In this document: in pieces, positions 15,891 to 24,779 of the stretch
Layout of the letters: every line of letters begins with the position of its first letter
Position numbering within the stretch: position 1 is the first letter of the stretch
Source: Arcanobacterium phocae
GTDB lineage: Bacteria > Actinomycetota > Actinomycetes > Actinomycetales > Actinomycetaceae
DNA length: 64,000 nt
Assembly: GCF_900105865.1 (NCBI RefSeq)
Contig: NZ_LT629804.1
Location: 1,302,001-1,366,000, forward strand
Direction: 5' to 3'
Notes under the pieces: model-generated
The model's database searches: none
What the model was told of the DNA's origin: nothing
The model's input: only the letters and a program-made list of their open reading frames with translations
Position numbers and translations under genes: made by a program

Positions 15891-16438
15891 CAGAGATAGG
15901 TTTTCACATTTGTGGGCTTCAAAGAGGTATTTCCGAGTGGTCAAGACCGTCTATCATTCGATTTGCGTGTAAGGTGCTCAAGTTAGTTTTGGTCTTTCTT
16001 GAAGTGTCGATCCGGAGTCGCGCTAACCCGGCGCTGATGAAATGGATGTACCTGACTGATGCCGACAAGCAGGGGGCTTTGAATTCCTATCGGTCACGCA
16101 AACTCTACTGTATTCAGCGTTTGCAAAGCCTTGATGATATGTTTTGGCTTGCTGATTATTTTGGTACCAGGGTGAACGACGCCGTCGACAATATCATTTA
16201 GCGTCAAGAAATCCGATATAAGACGATTTCGCAGACCAGATTGATAATTGATAATACTCCCACGCGATACCGCTGGATATTGCACGGCCAACGGTTTATC
16301 CATCGTGGAGTGGTGGCAATAGCGAGGGAATCCCGTAAGCTAAACTGGTTTGCTCTGCCTAGGGGCAGTCTGGTTATGTCAGAGAAGTGTGGAGAGAGTG
16401 GAAATACTGCGCGCTAGGCAGTTAGATATGTTTCGTCG
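15891..16438. other. Intergenic region, no supported gene
   Basis: About 550 bp. Two overlapping open frames on opposite strands (15974-16201 plus, 16094-16303 minus) have no Shine-Dalgarno, no recognisable domain and conflict with each other. The stretch is probably decayed DNA. Confidence 0.5.
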
Positions 16439-16777
16439 TCATCTGTCATCAGCGATTAACTTGTTGGTCAACGGAACGAGAAGCTTCCATGAGTGACGAA
16501 GTTCTGCTAATCGTTCTTCACCAGATGTAGTGAGATGGTAGACCTTACGTCCAGGTCCGCCGTCACCTTCTGTCCAGACAGGTGTACAGTATCCGTCGGA
16601 TTCTAGCCGAGCTAAGACAGGGTAGAGGTGGGCACCTTTAACTCGATCAAATCCGCGTTCTGCTAAGCGTAACGACAAGCTGTACCCATGCCCAGGCTCG
16701 TGGTGTAGTTCAGCTAGTAAAAGCATTGGTAGTAGGCCGCGTTGGAAATCGGCGAATTGAGTCACGATAATCTCCAT
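16439..16777 (-). CDS. PadR-family transcriptional regulator
   Basis: 112 residues with the PadR winged-helix fold: FQRGLLPMLLLAELHHEPGHGYSL at the start, RVKGAHLYPVLARLESDGY as recognition helix and wing, and GPGRKVYHLTTSGEERLAEL at the end. PadR proteins repress adjacent transporter or membrane-protein genes and release DNA on binding a ligand. The start overlaps the last 16 bp of the upstream membrane protein gene, so the two are translated together. A relic of a close relative lies at 4787-4925. Confidence 0.92.
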   Translation of the reverse strand: MEIIVTQFADFQRGLLPMLLLAELHHEPGHGYSLSLRLAERGFDRVKGAHLYPVLARLESDGYCTPVWTEGDGGPGRKVYHLTTSGEERLAELRHSWKLLVPLTNKLIADDR

Positions 16778-17880
16778 TGTTTACGGGCAGCTTGCCAATC
16801 GTGCCAGCATGAAAAGGTGGATATGGAGAACAATACGCTACCGCAAATTCCAACCAGCAGGATAAACCAGTGGCCTGCAAAACTTTCACCAATTATCCTC
16901 GCGATTACCCAACTAAACAGAGCTAAGAGGGAAACCGCAAGAAGCGCTAGTTGTCCCAGTATCTCATTGCGTTTTGCATGGATGACAGCACGATGATTAT
17001 TACATGCTAATTCGTAGGCGAACTGGTGTGCGGCCCCGAATTCTTCCTCGGCCAAGACTGGTTCGGAGGATGTGCTTTTTATAGAAAGATGGTATCCCAG
17101 TTCCGGTAGCGTGGTGTTAATGAGTGATGAATTGTATTGATAGCTCATACGCAGTATCCCTTCGAGTTCGCTCAACCAGATGCGGTTCAGTTCGTTAGTG
17201 TGATCGCCTTGGTGAAGTTCCCACATTCTGAGCGCGCCTTGATGTGCCCGCCGAGCATCTTGCTTTTTGCTAAAGACGTTGACGGCAATGCCGAGTGTGA
17301 CACCTAGTGTCGCAGCCAACAGGGTAGGTATCGAGCCGTAAGAACTATCTAATGTTTGTCTGTCCCAAATATGAAGTGGTAGGCCTAAGGCTAGGGCCAC
17401 CGAGGCGAGCAGCGGAGTGGCGGCTAGTAAAGACCGAAGAAGACCACGGCGATAATAGGTTATCCGGAACACGACGAAAGTTGCTACTGTCAGCGAGACG
17501 TAAGTGAGAAATATTAGTGTGTTCGCTGAGAGACTGATCTGCCAGCTGAAGTCACCTTGTATCCACTCGGAAATGGGAATCCCTATTGAGAATCCTGTGA
17601 TCAGGGTGCCAACAAAGCTCAGAGTGTTCCACACAGTCACTTCTTGTGCTTGTGGAGCTTTTTGGAAAGGATATTTGGCTAGGTACTGGGCCACTGCTTC
17701 GTCGATAGTTATCCAGTCATCAGAATGCTGAGGATCGAGACTCAGTTGCTGGAGTAATTCTAGCTGGCGATCTGCCTCTGCTTGTGCTGTATCGAGGCTA
17801 ACGCTATGGTCTGCCAACGCTCGTCGGTATTCATCTGTCCACTGCCTTTGGTATTCGGAAAGTGCATCGGTGTTGCTCAT
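16762..17880 (-). CDS. Membrane protein paired with PadR regulator
   Basis: 372 residues. The N-terminal 75 residues are soluble and acidic, with a short helical repeat (QAEADRQLELLQQLSLDP) like the HAAS-type domains found beside PadR genes. Six hydrophobic segments then follow in two groups, about residues 85-185 and 190-210, with a soluble domain in between, and a final pair at about 308-360. Its gene overlaps padR, which is typical of self-regulated PadR modules. It is probably not an enzyme; no catalytic motif is seen. Exact function unknown. Confidence 0.65.
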   Translation of the reverse strand: MSNTDALSEYQRQWTDEYRRALADHSVSLDTAQAEADRQLELLQQLSLDPQHSDDWITIDEAVAQYLAKYPFQKAPQAQEVTVWNTLSFVGTLITGFSIGIPISEWIQGDFSWQISLSANTLIFLTYVSLTVATFVVFRITYYRRGLLRSLLAATPLLASVALALGLPLHIWDRQTLDSSYGSIPTLLAATLGVTLGIAVNVFSKKQDARRAHQGALRMWELHQGDHTNELNRIWLSELEGILRMSYQYNSSLINTTLPELGYHLSIKSTSSEPVLAEEEFGAAHQFAYELACNNHRAVIHAKRNEILGQLALLAVSLLALFSWVIARIIGESFAGHWFILLVGICGSVLFSISTFSCWHDWQAARKQWRLS

Positions 17881-18224
17881 AGTTGCCCGCCTCCATAATT
17901 AGATGCTGTCAAAAATAGAGTAGCAGGTATTTGCGTCTAGTGTAAATATATACTAGTGAACTGTCATGAGGTGAGAATTATATAGCCGTAGACGATTTCG
18001 TATCCGCCCGCGATAATACGCCCATGCTGGTGCGAACAAGCCGAAATACGTCCATCGAGACGCATTCGCCACCGGCCACTCAACTACCGATCTCACAGCT
18101 CAGCTGATCCTACCGATAGGGTTCTATCCATTGCGATTTCGTGGGGCAGAGGTTTTTTATCCGATGATGTATTAGGGTGTATATAGGTGAAATTTGAATA
18201 AACTTTGAAAGTGCGGTCAGTGTC
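17881..18224. other. Intergenic region with repeat shared with 12.9 kb
   Basis: About 340 bp. It holds the 16-bp repeat GCATTCGCCACCGGCC at 18062-18077 and a nearby GTCCATCGAG, both also found around 12903-13005. In the minus strand the stretch 18000-18080 reads SRWTYFGLFAPAWAYYRGR, perhaps a gene relic. The promoter of the osmoprotectant operon should also be here. Confidence 0.4.
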
Positions 18225-19769
18225 GTGGGTGAGGTTCTCCAACTTTTATGGACTAGGCAGTCCTTCTTCTTCGATCTAATTCTCCAACACCTGCTGATTT
18301 GCTCCATCTCTATTGTGATGGCGTGCATCATTGGAATCAGCTTCGGTGTTGGTGCAGCGGAGCGTAAACAAGCCAGCGGAATAGTGATGGGCACAGCGAA
18401 TTTCGTTTACACCATCCCGTCGATTTCGATGCTCGGCTTCCTTATACCATTGTCTGGAATTGGTAATACCACCGCCATTATTGCATTGACTATTTACGGT
18501 CTACTTCCAATGGTTCGAGCAACCTACACCGGTCTAACGAACGTAGATCCATTGCTTGTCGAAGCCGCCCGTGGAATGGGTTCGACTCCTCGGCAGTTGC
18601 TATGGAAAATTAAAATGCCGTTAGCTCTGCCCGTGATCATTTCAGGATTGAGGAATATGGTTGTTATGACCATAGCGCTCGCGGGTATCGCCTCATTTGT
18701 TGGAGCTGGTGGTCTTGGTGTGGCGATCTACCGTGGAATTACCCTCAATAATACTGCGATGACGGTGGCGGGCAGTTTACTTATCGCTATCTTAGCCCTC
18801 GCCTCAGACGCTTTAATTGGTGTGTTTGCGAAACTTCTCGCGCCAGGTGCTAAGCGCAACCGCTTTGCCGTCGGTGCTCTGGGCACCACGTTCGTAGCTG
18901 CTCTTCTTGTGCCGCTCGTTGTCGTAGCTTTTCAAGCAAGTGGGACTACTATTCACATCGCAACTAAGCCGATGACTGAGCAGTACATCATGGGCGAGAT
19001 CATGAAACAAAAGATTGAGGCTGAGACTGACCTGAAGGTGCAAGTCACCCAGGGTGTTGGCGGTGGAACCTCCAATATCCAACCCGGTATGGAAAAGGGA
19101 GATTTTGATATCTATCCCGAATACACCGGAACTGGATGGGCTGCAGTGTTAAAGAACGATGGAAACTATTCTCAAACTGATTTCTCGCAGCTAAACCAGC
19201 AGTACCAAAGCGATTATGACATGGAGTGGATCACTTCATATGGGTTCCAAAATACCTACGGAATAGCTGTTCCCGATGAACTCGCCAAGCAGTACAACCT
19301 GAAAACTATTGCCGATCTTGCACCGATCGCCGACCAGTTAGTGTTCGGGGCAGAACCTGATTTCTTTGAGCGGCTCGACGGATACAAAGGCTTGACCTCG
19401 GCATACCGAATCGAATTCGCTAGTACAAAAGATATCGATGTTGGTTTGAAGTACGATGCTATGAAGAGCCGGCAGATTCAGGCGATGCCAATTTTCACCA
19501 CCGACGGTCAATTGGCTGGTTCTGGTCTCACCGTATTGCACGATAATCTCGGTTACTACCCAGCCTATGATTGCATGAACGTTGTTCGCAGCGAGATCTT
19601 GCGTCAGTATCCGCAAGTGCGTGAGATTCTCGAGAGCCTCGATGGGACGATCGACGAAGAAACCATGATTTCCATGAACTCACGGGTTGAGAACGAAGGC
19701 GCTACCCCTGCTGAGGTAGCAGCCGACTTCCTCGCCCAGTTAGAGCAGACGAAAGGTGCCGCAAAATGA
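18225..19769 (+). CDS. Osmoprotectant (glycine betaine/choline-type) ABC transporter permease fused to substrate-binding domain
   Basis: 514 residues in two parts. Residues 1-215 are a ProW/OpuBB-type permease with five or six TM helices and the EAA loop (VEAARGMGSTPRQLLWKIKMPLALP). After a further TM (about 217-235) residues 240-510 form an OpuAC-like substrate-binding domain that stays outside, anchored to the membrane; typical motifs are YPEYTGTGW and the Asp/Tyr-rich ligand pocket. Such fused proteins import quaternary ammonium or related osmoprotectants. The start is GTG 18225 with only a weak ribosome site. It overlaps the ATPase gene by 4 bp (ATGA). Confidence 0.9.
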   Translation: MGEVLQLLWTRQSFFFDLILQHLLICSISIVMACIIGISFGVGAAERKQASGIVMGTANFVYTIPSISMLGFLIPLSGIGNTTAIIALTIYGLLPMVRATYTGLTNVDPLLVEAARGMGSTPRQLLWKIKMPLALPVIISGLRNMVVMTIALAGIASFVGAGGLGVAIYRGITLNNTAMTVAGSLLIAILALASDALIGVFAKLLAPGAKRNRFAVGALGTTFVAALLVPLVVVAFQASGTTIHIATKPMTEQYIMGEIMKQKIEAETDLKVQVTQGVGGGTSNIQPGMEKGDFDIYPEYTGTGWAAVLKNDGNYSQTDFSQLNQQYQSDYDMEWITSYGFQNTYGIAVPDELAKQYNLKTIADLAPIADQLVFGAEPDFFERLDGYKGLTSAYRIEFASTKDIDVGLKYDAMKSRQIQAMPIFTTDGQLAGSGLTVLHDNLGYYPAYDCMNVVRSEILRQYPQVREILESLDGTIDEETMISMNSRVENEGATPAEVAADFLAQLEQTKGAAK

Positions 19770-20539
19770 CAGCGCAGCCATCCAATGAAGGCAACGAAAT
19801 CATCATTAGCTTCGACGATGTAAAAAAATCATACGGCGATAAAACCATCATCGAATCGCTGTCCCTTACTGTGAAGCGAGGGGAGTTCTTAACGATTCTA
19901 GGTGAATCGGGCAGTGGCAAATCTACGCTTTTGAAAATGATTAACGGGCTTGTCACCCCTGATAGTGGCACTATCATGGTGGCTGGTACCAAGGTTGCAA
20001 CTCCGGCTCCAGATACTACTGAACTGGTTAAATTGCGTCGCCGTATCGGATACGCAGTCCAAGGTTCGATACTTTTCCCGCACCTGAGCGTAGCTCAGAA
20101 TATCGGTTATGTTCCAAAGATTTCCGGCGCATCAAAAGAAGAAATCAAAGCTGACATCGAGCGTGCCTCGAAGATTGCCGGTCTCGATGCAGAGTTATTG
20201 GATCGCATGCCTGATCAGCTTTCTGGTGGACAAGCGCAGCGAGTCGGGATTGCTCGATCAATTGCAGGGCGTCCGGAGCTTTTGCTTATGGACGAGCCGT
20301 TCGGAGCAGTCGATGAGATCACCCGCCGAGCTTTACAAGACGAGATTGTGGACATTGTTCAACGTGAAGGCCTGACTTGCTTGTTCGTCACCCACGATAC
20401 GACAGAAGCGCTCAAGCTGGGTTCGAAGGTGTTGGTATTGAAAGACGGTGACATCGAACAGTACGACACTCCGGACCAGATCGCTAACCATGGAGCAACT
20501 GAGTACGTGCGCACGCTGATTAACCATCAGCCTGCCTGA
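19766..20539 (+). CDS. Osmoprotectant ABC transporter ATP-binding protein
   Basis: 257 residues. Walker A GESGSGKSTLLKMINGL, Q-loop YAVQGSILFPHLSVAQNI, signature LSGGQAQRVGIARS, Walker B LLLMDEPFGAVD and switch His VTHDTTEAL. The pattern (DEPFGAVDEITR) is that of OpuA/ProV-type ATPases. The first codon overlaps the permease/binding-protein stop, so a two-gene operon makes the complete importer. Tail-to-tail with the ClC gene, one base apart. Confidence 0.93.
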   Translation: MTAQPSNEGNEIIISFDDVKKSYGDKTIIESLSLTVKRGEFLTILGESGSGKSTLLKMINGLVTPDSGTIMVAGTKVATPAPDTTELVKLRRRIGYAVQGSILFPHLSVAQNIGYVPKISGASKEEIKADIERASKIAGLDAELLDRMPDQLSGGQAQRVGIARSIAGRPELLLMDEPFGAVDEITRRALQDEIVDIVQREGLTCLFVTHDTTEALKLGSKVLVLKDGDIEQYDTPDQIANHGATEYVRTLINHQPA

Positions 20540-20540
20540 A

Positions 20541-22421
20541 TCAGTTTTCCTTCCGGTCCTGGCGGCGGGTACGCTGAATCCGGCTCGGACGTAACCCTTC
20601 TGGATGCTTCATCAACCAGCGAGATCCGAACGACGATTCGTTTTCGATAGTAGACAGCGCAGCACGCTGTTGCTTATGGATCAGGCGTACTAGGTCGCGT
20701 TGGGTTACCCAGCCTGCGATTGTTTCGTCGTCGTTGACGACGACGACGGCGGAGGCGTTGTTGTCGATCAGTGACGAAAGGACCTGGGTCGGGAGCATCT
20801 CGGGCGTGATATGGGTATGGTCCAGATCGATGGCGGACAGCGGCGTATCTGGCGAGATTCCCTCGGTCGATACGTGCGCCCAGATCAACGCGGTGAAACA
20901 ACCAACGTATTTTCCGTCGTCGTCAGTAACTGGTATCCGTGTTCCGCGTGTGCGGACTAAGACGTGGTTTGCTTCGCGAATCGTTGCCGAAGTAGTGACC
21001 GTAGCAGGTACCGGCGTCATGAGCTTTGCGGCTGGGACGCGCCCAACCAATGTGTGGTCAACAGGATCGTCGAGAATGTCGCCGCGCCGAATAAGTTTGG
21101 TTGTGTAAATCGTCTTACGTGTTAAGAACCGGCTGATGGCGGTAGCAACCACCACAGCTAGCATCATCGGCATGATCAATGAATACTGGCCGGTCATTTC
21201 GATAATGATGAGAACGCCAGTCATGGGGGCGCGGGCAGCGCCAGCAAATGCCGCTCCCATTCCGATGACACCGAAAACTGAGGCGGAAGTGCTAGTCAGT
21301 GGAGCAATTGCTTGGCCGAATGCAGAACCTACCATCGCACCAATGAAAAGAGTTGGGGCGAAAACACCGCCAGAACCACCAATGCCGATGGTGGTTGCGG
21401 TGAAAATTGCGCGCATGAGTGCCAAAAGGAGTAAGAATCCGATAGCGTATTTACCTTCGAGCGCATCGAGCTGAATCGGATATCCTGAGCCATACATTTC
21501 TGGCAAGAAATAGAGCATGACGCCGATTGCGATACCGCCAATTCCGGGGCGAGCCCACTCTGGCAGGTGGTAGACGGCGTCGATTAAGTCTTCTACCGCA
21601 TAGAGAATCTTCGAAAAACCTAGCCCAGCTAGTGCCGCAATGAATCCAACCAGAATAATCAAGATAAAGTCGATGCTATTTCCTACCCGCAAAACGTAGG
21701 GGATTGCTACTACTGGTACGTCTTCTAAGAAAATGTGCCCGACCAGCGAGGAAGCAACAGCTGAGATCACGCACATACCGAATGTCTCGGCAGTGAAGTT
21801 AATGAGAATGAGTTCCAAGGCAAAAACTGCGCCGGCTAGGGGAGCATTGAATGTTGCCGCGATACCAGCGGCTGACCCGCAACCAACAAAGAGGATAACC
21901 TGACGGGTGGTCAGATGTAACTTATTGGCGATTGAGGATCCCAACGCAGCCCCAACTTGGACGATTGGGCCTTCACGGCCAACTGAGCCACCGCCGCCTA
22001 AAGTTAATGCCGACGCAATAATTTTTACTACGGCAACAGCGCCCGGAATTTTTCCGCCCTTCCGTTTCACCGCGAGCATGACCTCTGGAATGCCATGACC
22101 GCGTGCTGAAGGAGCCCATTTCGTGATCATCGGACCATATATGAATCCGGAGATAACGGGAGCGAGGATAACGAACCATGTACCCCAACCTAAATAGCCG
22201 TGGCCAGCACCCGCATGTGCGGAATAGTCTGAGTAGCCGGTCATGAGATAGGTCCAGCCCTCGATACAGTAGTGGAATACTACCGAGGCTAAGCCGACGA
22301 CGGCGCCGATTACCGCCGCGATGATAGCGAGCGTTGAACGATGGGAGCCCAGGATTTTCGTAAAAGACTTCATGCTGTCAGGTAAGCTTTCCGGTGCTGT
22401 TAAAAGACGGGGTTTAATCAT
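20541..22421 (-). CDS. ClC-family chloride channel/transporter with CBS pair
   Basis: 626 residues. The membrane part carries the ClC selectivity motifs GHGIPEVM, GSVGREGPIVQ (with the gating Glu of GREGP) and GGVFAPTLFIGA. Residues after about 450 form two CBS domains (LMTPVPATVTTSATIREANH... and LSSLIDNNASAVVVVNDDE), which often bind adenine nucleotides. The chain ends in a basic tail. It is probably a Cl-/H+ antiporter or channel used in acid or ion balance; which of the two is not certain. Unrelated to the neighbouring osmoprotectant genes, which converge on it. Confidence 0.92.
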   Translation of the reverse strand: MIKPRLLTAPESLPDSMKSFTKILGSHRSTLAIIAAVIGAVVGLASVVFHYCIEGWTYLMTGYSDYSAHAGAGHGYLGWGTWFVILAPVISGFIYGPMITKWAPSARGHGIPEVMLAVKRKGGKIPGAVAVVKIIASALTLGGGGSVGREGPIVQVGAALGSSIANKLHLTTRQVILFVGCGSAAGIAATFNAPLAGAVFALELILINFTAETFGMCVISAVASSLVGHIFLEDVPVVAIPYVLRVGNSIDFILIILVGFIAALAGLGFSKILYAVEDLIDAVYHLPEWARPGIGGIAIGVMLYFLPEMYGSGYPIQLDALEGKYAIGFLLLLALMRAIFTATTIGIGGSGGVFAPTLFIGAMVGSAFGQAIAPLTSTSASVFGVIGMGAAFAGAARAPMTGVLIIIEMTGQYSLIMPMMLAVVVATAISRFLTRKTIYTTKLIRRGDILDDPVDHTLVGRVPAAKLMTPVPATVTTSATIREANHVLVRTRGTRIPVTDDDGKYVGCFTALIWAHVSTEGISPDTPLSAIDLDHTHITPEMLPTQVLSSLIDNNASAVVVVNDDETIAGWVTQRDLVRLIHKQQRAALSTIENESSFGSRWLMKHPEGLRPSRIQRTRRQDRKEN

Positions 22422-22631
22422 GTTTAGGATACACCGAGTTACCGCATTCTTCCGGCTTGGAACTACGCAGGAGATTACCAGAAAGCTGTTGAGAGCAAAG
22501 GGTTTTCCGCAACAGCGTGCGGGATATAGATCTCGTGCGCATTATTAGGCATGAGCGACGGAACACAAAACGTAACTAAAGTCCGTTGGGCACTGATAAA
22601 CGGACGACGACGGACCAAAGCTCCTAACGTA

Positions 22632-23255
22632 TCAGAACGAGGGGTACAGCTGGGTGTTTAGACGACTTGGAACACTAGTTGCGCTATCTCTTAGGTAACG
22701 ACAGGGGTTTGGTTTGCAGTTATTGCAGAGATTTTTATATGTGCGGATTTTCTTAATAGCCCACTCATAGTGAGAGCTTGTAGCAGACACTGTGTAAGAG
22801 CCCAAAGACGTGGTGCCGGTAAAAGAAAAATACTTTTTGTTAAATAATTCCTCGTTGCTCAAGGTGTGTACTCTTGCCAGAACGTCGTCATGTGTGGTTT
22901 TCAAAAGTGCGAGTGCCTCACGGTAGGTAGTATTTTGGTGTTTTTCCTTGAACTCTTCGTTCAATCCGGCATAATTATTCCAGGTGTATGGGGAGGGGAG
23001 GAACGTGTGTTTTTCTCCAGCCATGTTAGCGTCTACCCACTCCAACCATAATCGCTGCCATTCGTAGAGATGAACGATGATGTCTTTGCAATTCTTGTCA
23101 CGTTGCCAGTGGGCTTCTGATCCGTTATCTGCGAAGACGAGCGGAAAATCAGTTACACAACATGTGGGTGGTATTGATTCCAAGATTCCTAGCAACTTTT
23201 CGAATTGTATGTTGTTAGCGGTAATCAGTTCGTTTTGAGTTTGAGGTCTAGCCAT
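22632..23255 (-). CDS. ClbS/DfsB-family four-helix bundle protein
   Basis: 207 residues. It begins with the family signature MARPQTQNELITANNIQFEKLL and holds VHLYEWQRLWLEWV, then PYTWNNYAGLNEEF and a late TSSHYEWAIKKIR. ClbS of colibactin producers is a DNA-binding cyclopropane hydrolase that protects the host, and many genomes carry stray ClbS-like proteins of unknown use. After KKIR the protein runs about 35 residues longer than usual, with several Cys (LCNNCKPNPC), which may be a frameshifted or altered end. No biosynthetic cluster for such a genotoxin is in the window. Confidence 0.85.
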   Translation of the reverse strand: MARPQTQNELITANNIQFEKLLGILESIPPTCCVTDFPLVFADNGSEAHWQRDKNCKDIIVHLYEWQRLWLEWVDANMAGEKHTFLPSPYTWNNYAGLNEEFKEKHQNTTYREALALLKTTHDDVLARVHTLSNEELFNKKYFSFTGTTSLGSYTVSATSSHYEWAIKKIRTYKNLCNNCKPNPCRYLRDSATSVPSRLNTQLYPSF

Positions 23256-23373
23256 AGCGACAATTTTAAGTGAGGGATGGAAGGTTAGTCCGGCATTCGC
23301 TAAAAACAGGGGCGGGTAGTCGATGCAGAGTACATGCGGTCATGATTGCATGGCATGGTTATGTGATAAATGA

Positions 23374-23402
23374 TTGACACATAAAATTCTGTGTCATATA
23401 TT
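23374..23402 (+). promoter_or_regulatory. Sigma-70-type promoter with overlapping palindromic operator
   Basis: TTGACA (23374-23379), a 17-bp spacer and TATATT (23397-23402) make a near-consensus promoter. Inside it, TGACACA (23375-23381) and TGTGTCA (23390-23396) form a perfect 7-bp inverted repeat spanning -35 and spacer. A repressor bound there would block RNA polymerase; the GntR-type protein encoded in the same operon is the obvious candidate. Confidence 0.8.
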
Positions 23403-23449
23403 TGTTACATAATTATTGGTTGTCCAATTCACCTTAGAGCGAGGTCAAA

Positions 23450-24322
23450 ATGGCTATTGGTATCCTTTGTTCATTGATAGCGCTTTCTTTATTAATAGCG
23501 TTTATCTCATCAGCGTTTATTCACCATGGGAATGTGATGCAGGAAGCTGCGCTAAGACGATCTTATCAATGGTTGCAGAAGTTAGAGTTTGGGCTTGCGA
23601 TCGGTTTAGGAATTTTAGTTGCGCTAGCGTTTCCTTCACTCCAGTTCGTAGCATCTTTTGACACGGCCAGAAACGGGGTAGTCATGATGCTGGCTCCGTT
23701 AACGGGAGTGATCGTTTCGCTATTGGTTCTAGCAATTTTCGAGTTGGTCCTTGCTTATTATGCGCCACGGAATCCTAACTTGGTTACTGCTTCGTTAGTG
23801 GTGCGTTCTACCCATAAGCAAGTACCTGGTCAAATTAAAAGATTGCTGTTAGTTTGGTTAATCCTGACCGCGTTGTTGAGTGTAGCCGGTTTATTGCTGG
23901 GCGGTGCTGATGGGCAAACACTTGCTCGTGACTTCCCAGATGGGACCGCAGTTGCACGCGGACCATTCCCTGGCTGGAAATATGTAGTTCCTGCAGTGAT
24001 TGGCATTTTCTTAGTTGTAGTTTTTTACTATGGCGTTATTTATTTGATCGCTCATCGTCCGCGACTAGCCGAGCTAACTCCAGAAGAAGATGTGTTGTAC
24101 CGTAATAAGTTAGCTAGGCGCATGGCGGCATTGGTGCAACTTGTACTAGCTCTAACTCCGGCAGGCTTTCTTGTGTTTGGCGGGTTTGCGATAGGCGGCG
24201 TTTACCGTGAAAATGGTTTAATCGGCTGGGGCTTAGTTGGCTTAGGTGTAGTGATTGGGTTAGTAGCCTTTATGGTTCCGGTAGTAGTGGAGCTTAAAAG
24301 TTCTACGGTTAAGGGGAGGTAG
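23450..24322 (+). CDS. Multi-pass membrane protein of a GntR-controlled operon
   Basis: 290 residues with seven or eight hydrophobic segments and a Lys/Arg-rich end. The start has GAGCGAGG upstream. No transporter signature is visible; a YYAPRNPNLV loop and a PRLAELTPEEDVLYR loop face opposite sides. Immediately downstream, with the stop 2 bp from its ATG, is a small GntR/YtrA-type regulator. YtrA-type loci usually encode envelope-stress or antibiotic-responsive membrane proteins, so a protective membrane role is likely but unproven. Confidence 0.6.
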   Translation: MAIGILCSLIALSLLIAFISSAFIHHGNVMQEAALRRSYQWLQKLEFGLAIGLGILVALAFPSLQFVASFDTARNGVVMMLAPLTGVIVSLLVLAIFELVLAYYAPRNPNLVTASLVVRSTHKQVPGQIKRLLLVWLILTALLSVAGLLLGGADGQTLARDFPDGTAVARGPFPGWKYVVPAVIGIFLVVVFYYGVIYLIAHRPRLAELTPEEDVLYRNKLARRMAALVQLVLALTPAGFLVFGGFAIGGVYRENGLIGWGLVGLGVVIGLVAFMVPVVVELKSSTVKGR

Positions 24323-24324
24323 CC

Positions 24325-24711
24325 ATGGAATCTGAACCTCACATAATTGTGATTGACAACAGTCAAAATGCTTTACCGCCTTATAAACAGATTCGCTCGC
24401 AGGTAGCATCGATGATTGTGGCAGGGCATCTGTCTTCAGGGCATGTGCTACCAACTATTCGCGATTTGGCTCGTGACTTACGATTAGCTCCAGGAACTAT
24501 CACGCGTGCTTATAAAGAGCTGGAAGCTGAAGGATTGGTCGTGATGGCTGGTCGACGTGGCACGATGGTAGCTGAAACAATCCCTGAAAATATAAGAGTG
24601 CCAGACGAAATAGACCAGAAAGCGCGCGATATTATAGAGGTTGCAAAAGAGCTGGATTTTCCTATTGAGCGGTTAGCTGCACACTTGCGGTTGTTGGCTA
24701 GACAAACGTAA
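24325..24711 (+). CDS. GntR-family transcriptional regulator, YtrA subfamily
   Basis: 128 residues: a GntR winged helix (PPYKQIRSQVASMIVAGHLS, LPTIRDLARDLRLAPGTITRAYKELEAEGLV) and a short C-terminal helix pair instead of the large effector domain, the hallmark of the YtrA subfamily. The ATG follows GGGGAGG at good spacing. It probably autoregulates through the palindrome in the promoter at 23374-23402. Confidence 0.9.
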   Translation: MESEPHIIVIDNSQNALPPYKQIRSQVASMIVAGHLSSGHVLPTIRDLARDLRLAPGTITRAYKELEAEGLVVMAGRRGTMVAETIPENIRVPDEIDQKARDIIEVAKELDFPIERLAAHLRLLARQT

Positions 24712-24779
24712 GTTAACTTTTGAGCTCTAGATGAGTAGTTGTTCGCGTTGGGACTCAGCATTTCGAGTTGGGGAATTGT

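Noticed and set aside
15920..15960. Stretch like the D-arm of a tRNA-Ser (CCGAGTGGTCAAGAC)
   Set aside because: No acceptor stem, anticodon arm or T-arm could be folded around it; probably chance.
15974..16303. Two overlapping open frames on opposite strands after the ABC ATPase gene
   Set aside because: They cannot both be real, neither has a ribosome site or domain, and the region looks decayed.
22551..22661. 36-codon ORF overlapping the end of the ClbS-like gene
   Set aside because: No ribosome site and a basic, low-complexity sequence without TM or motif.
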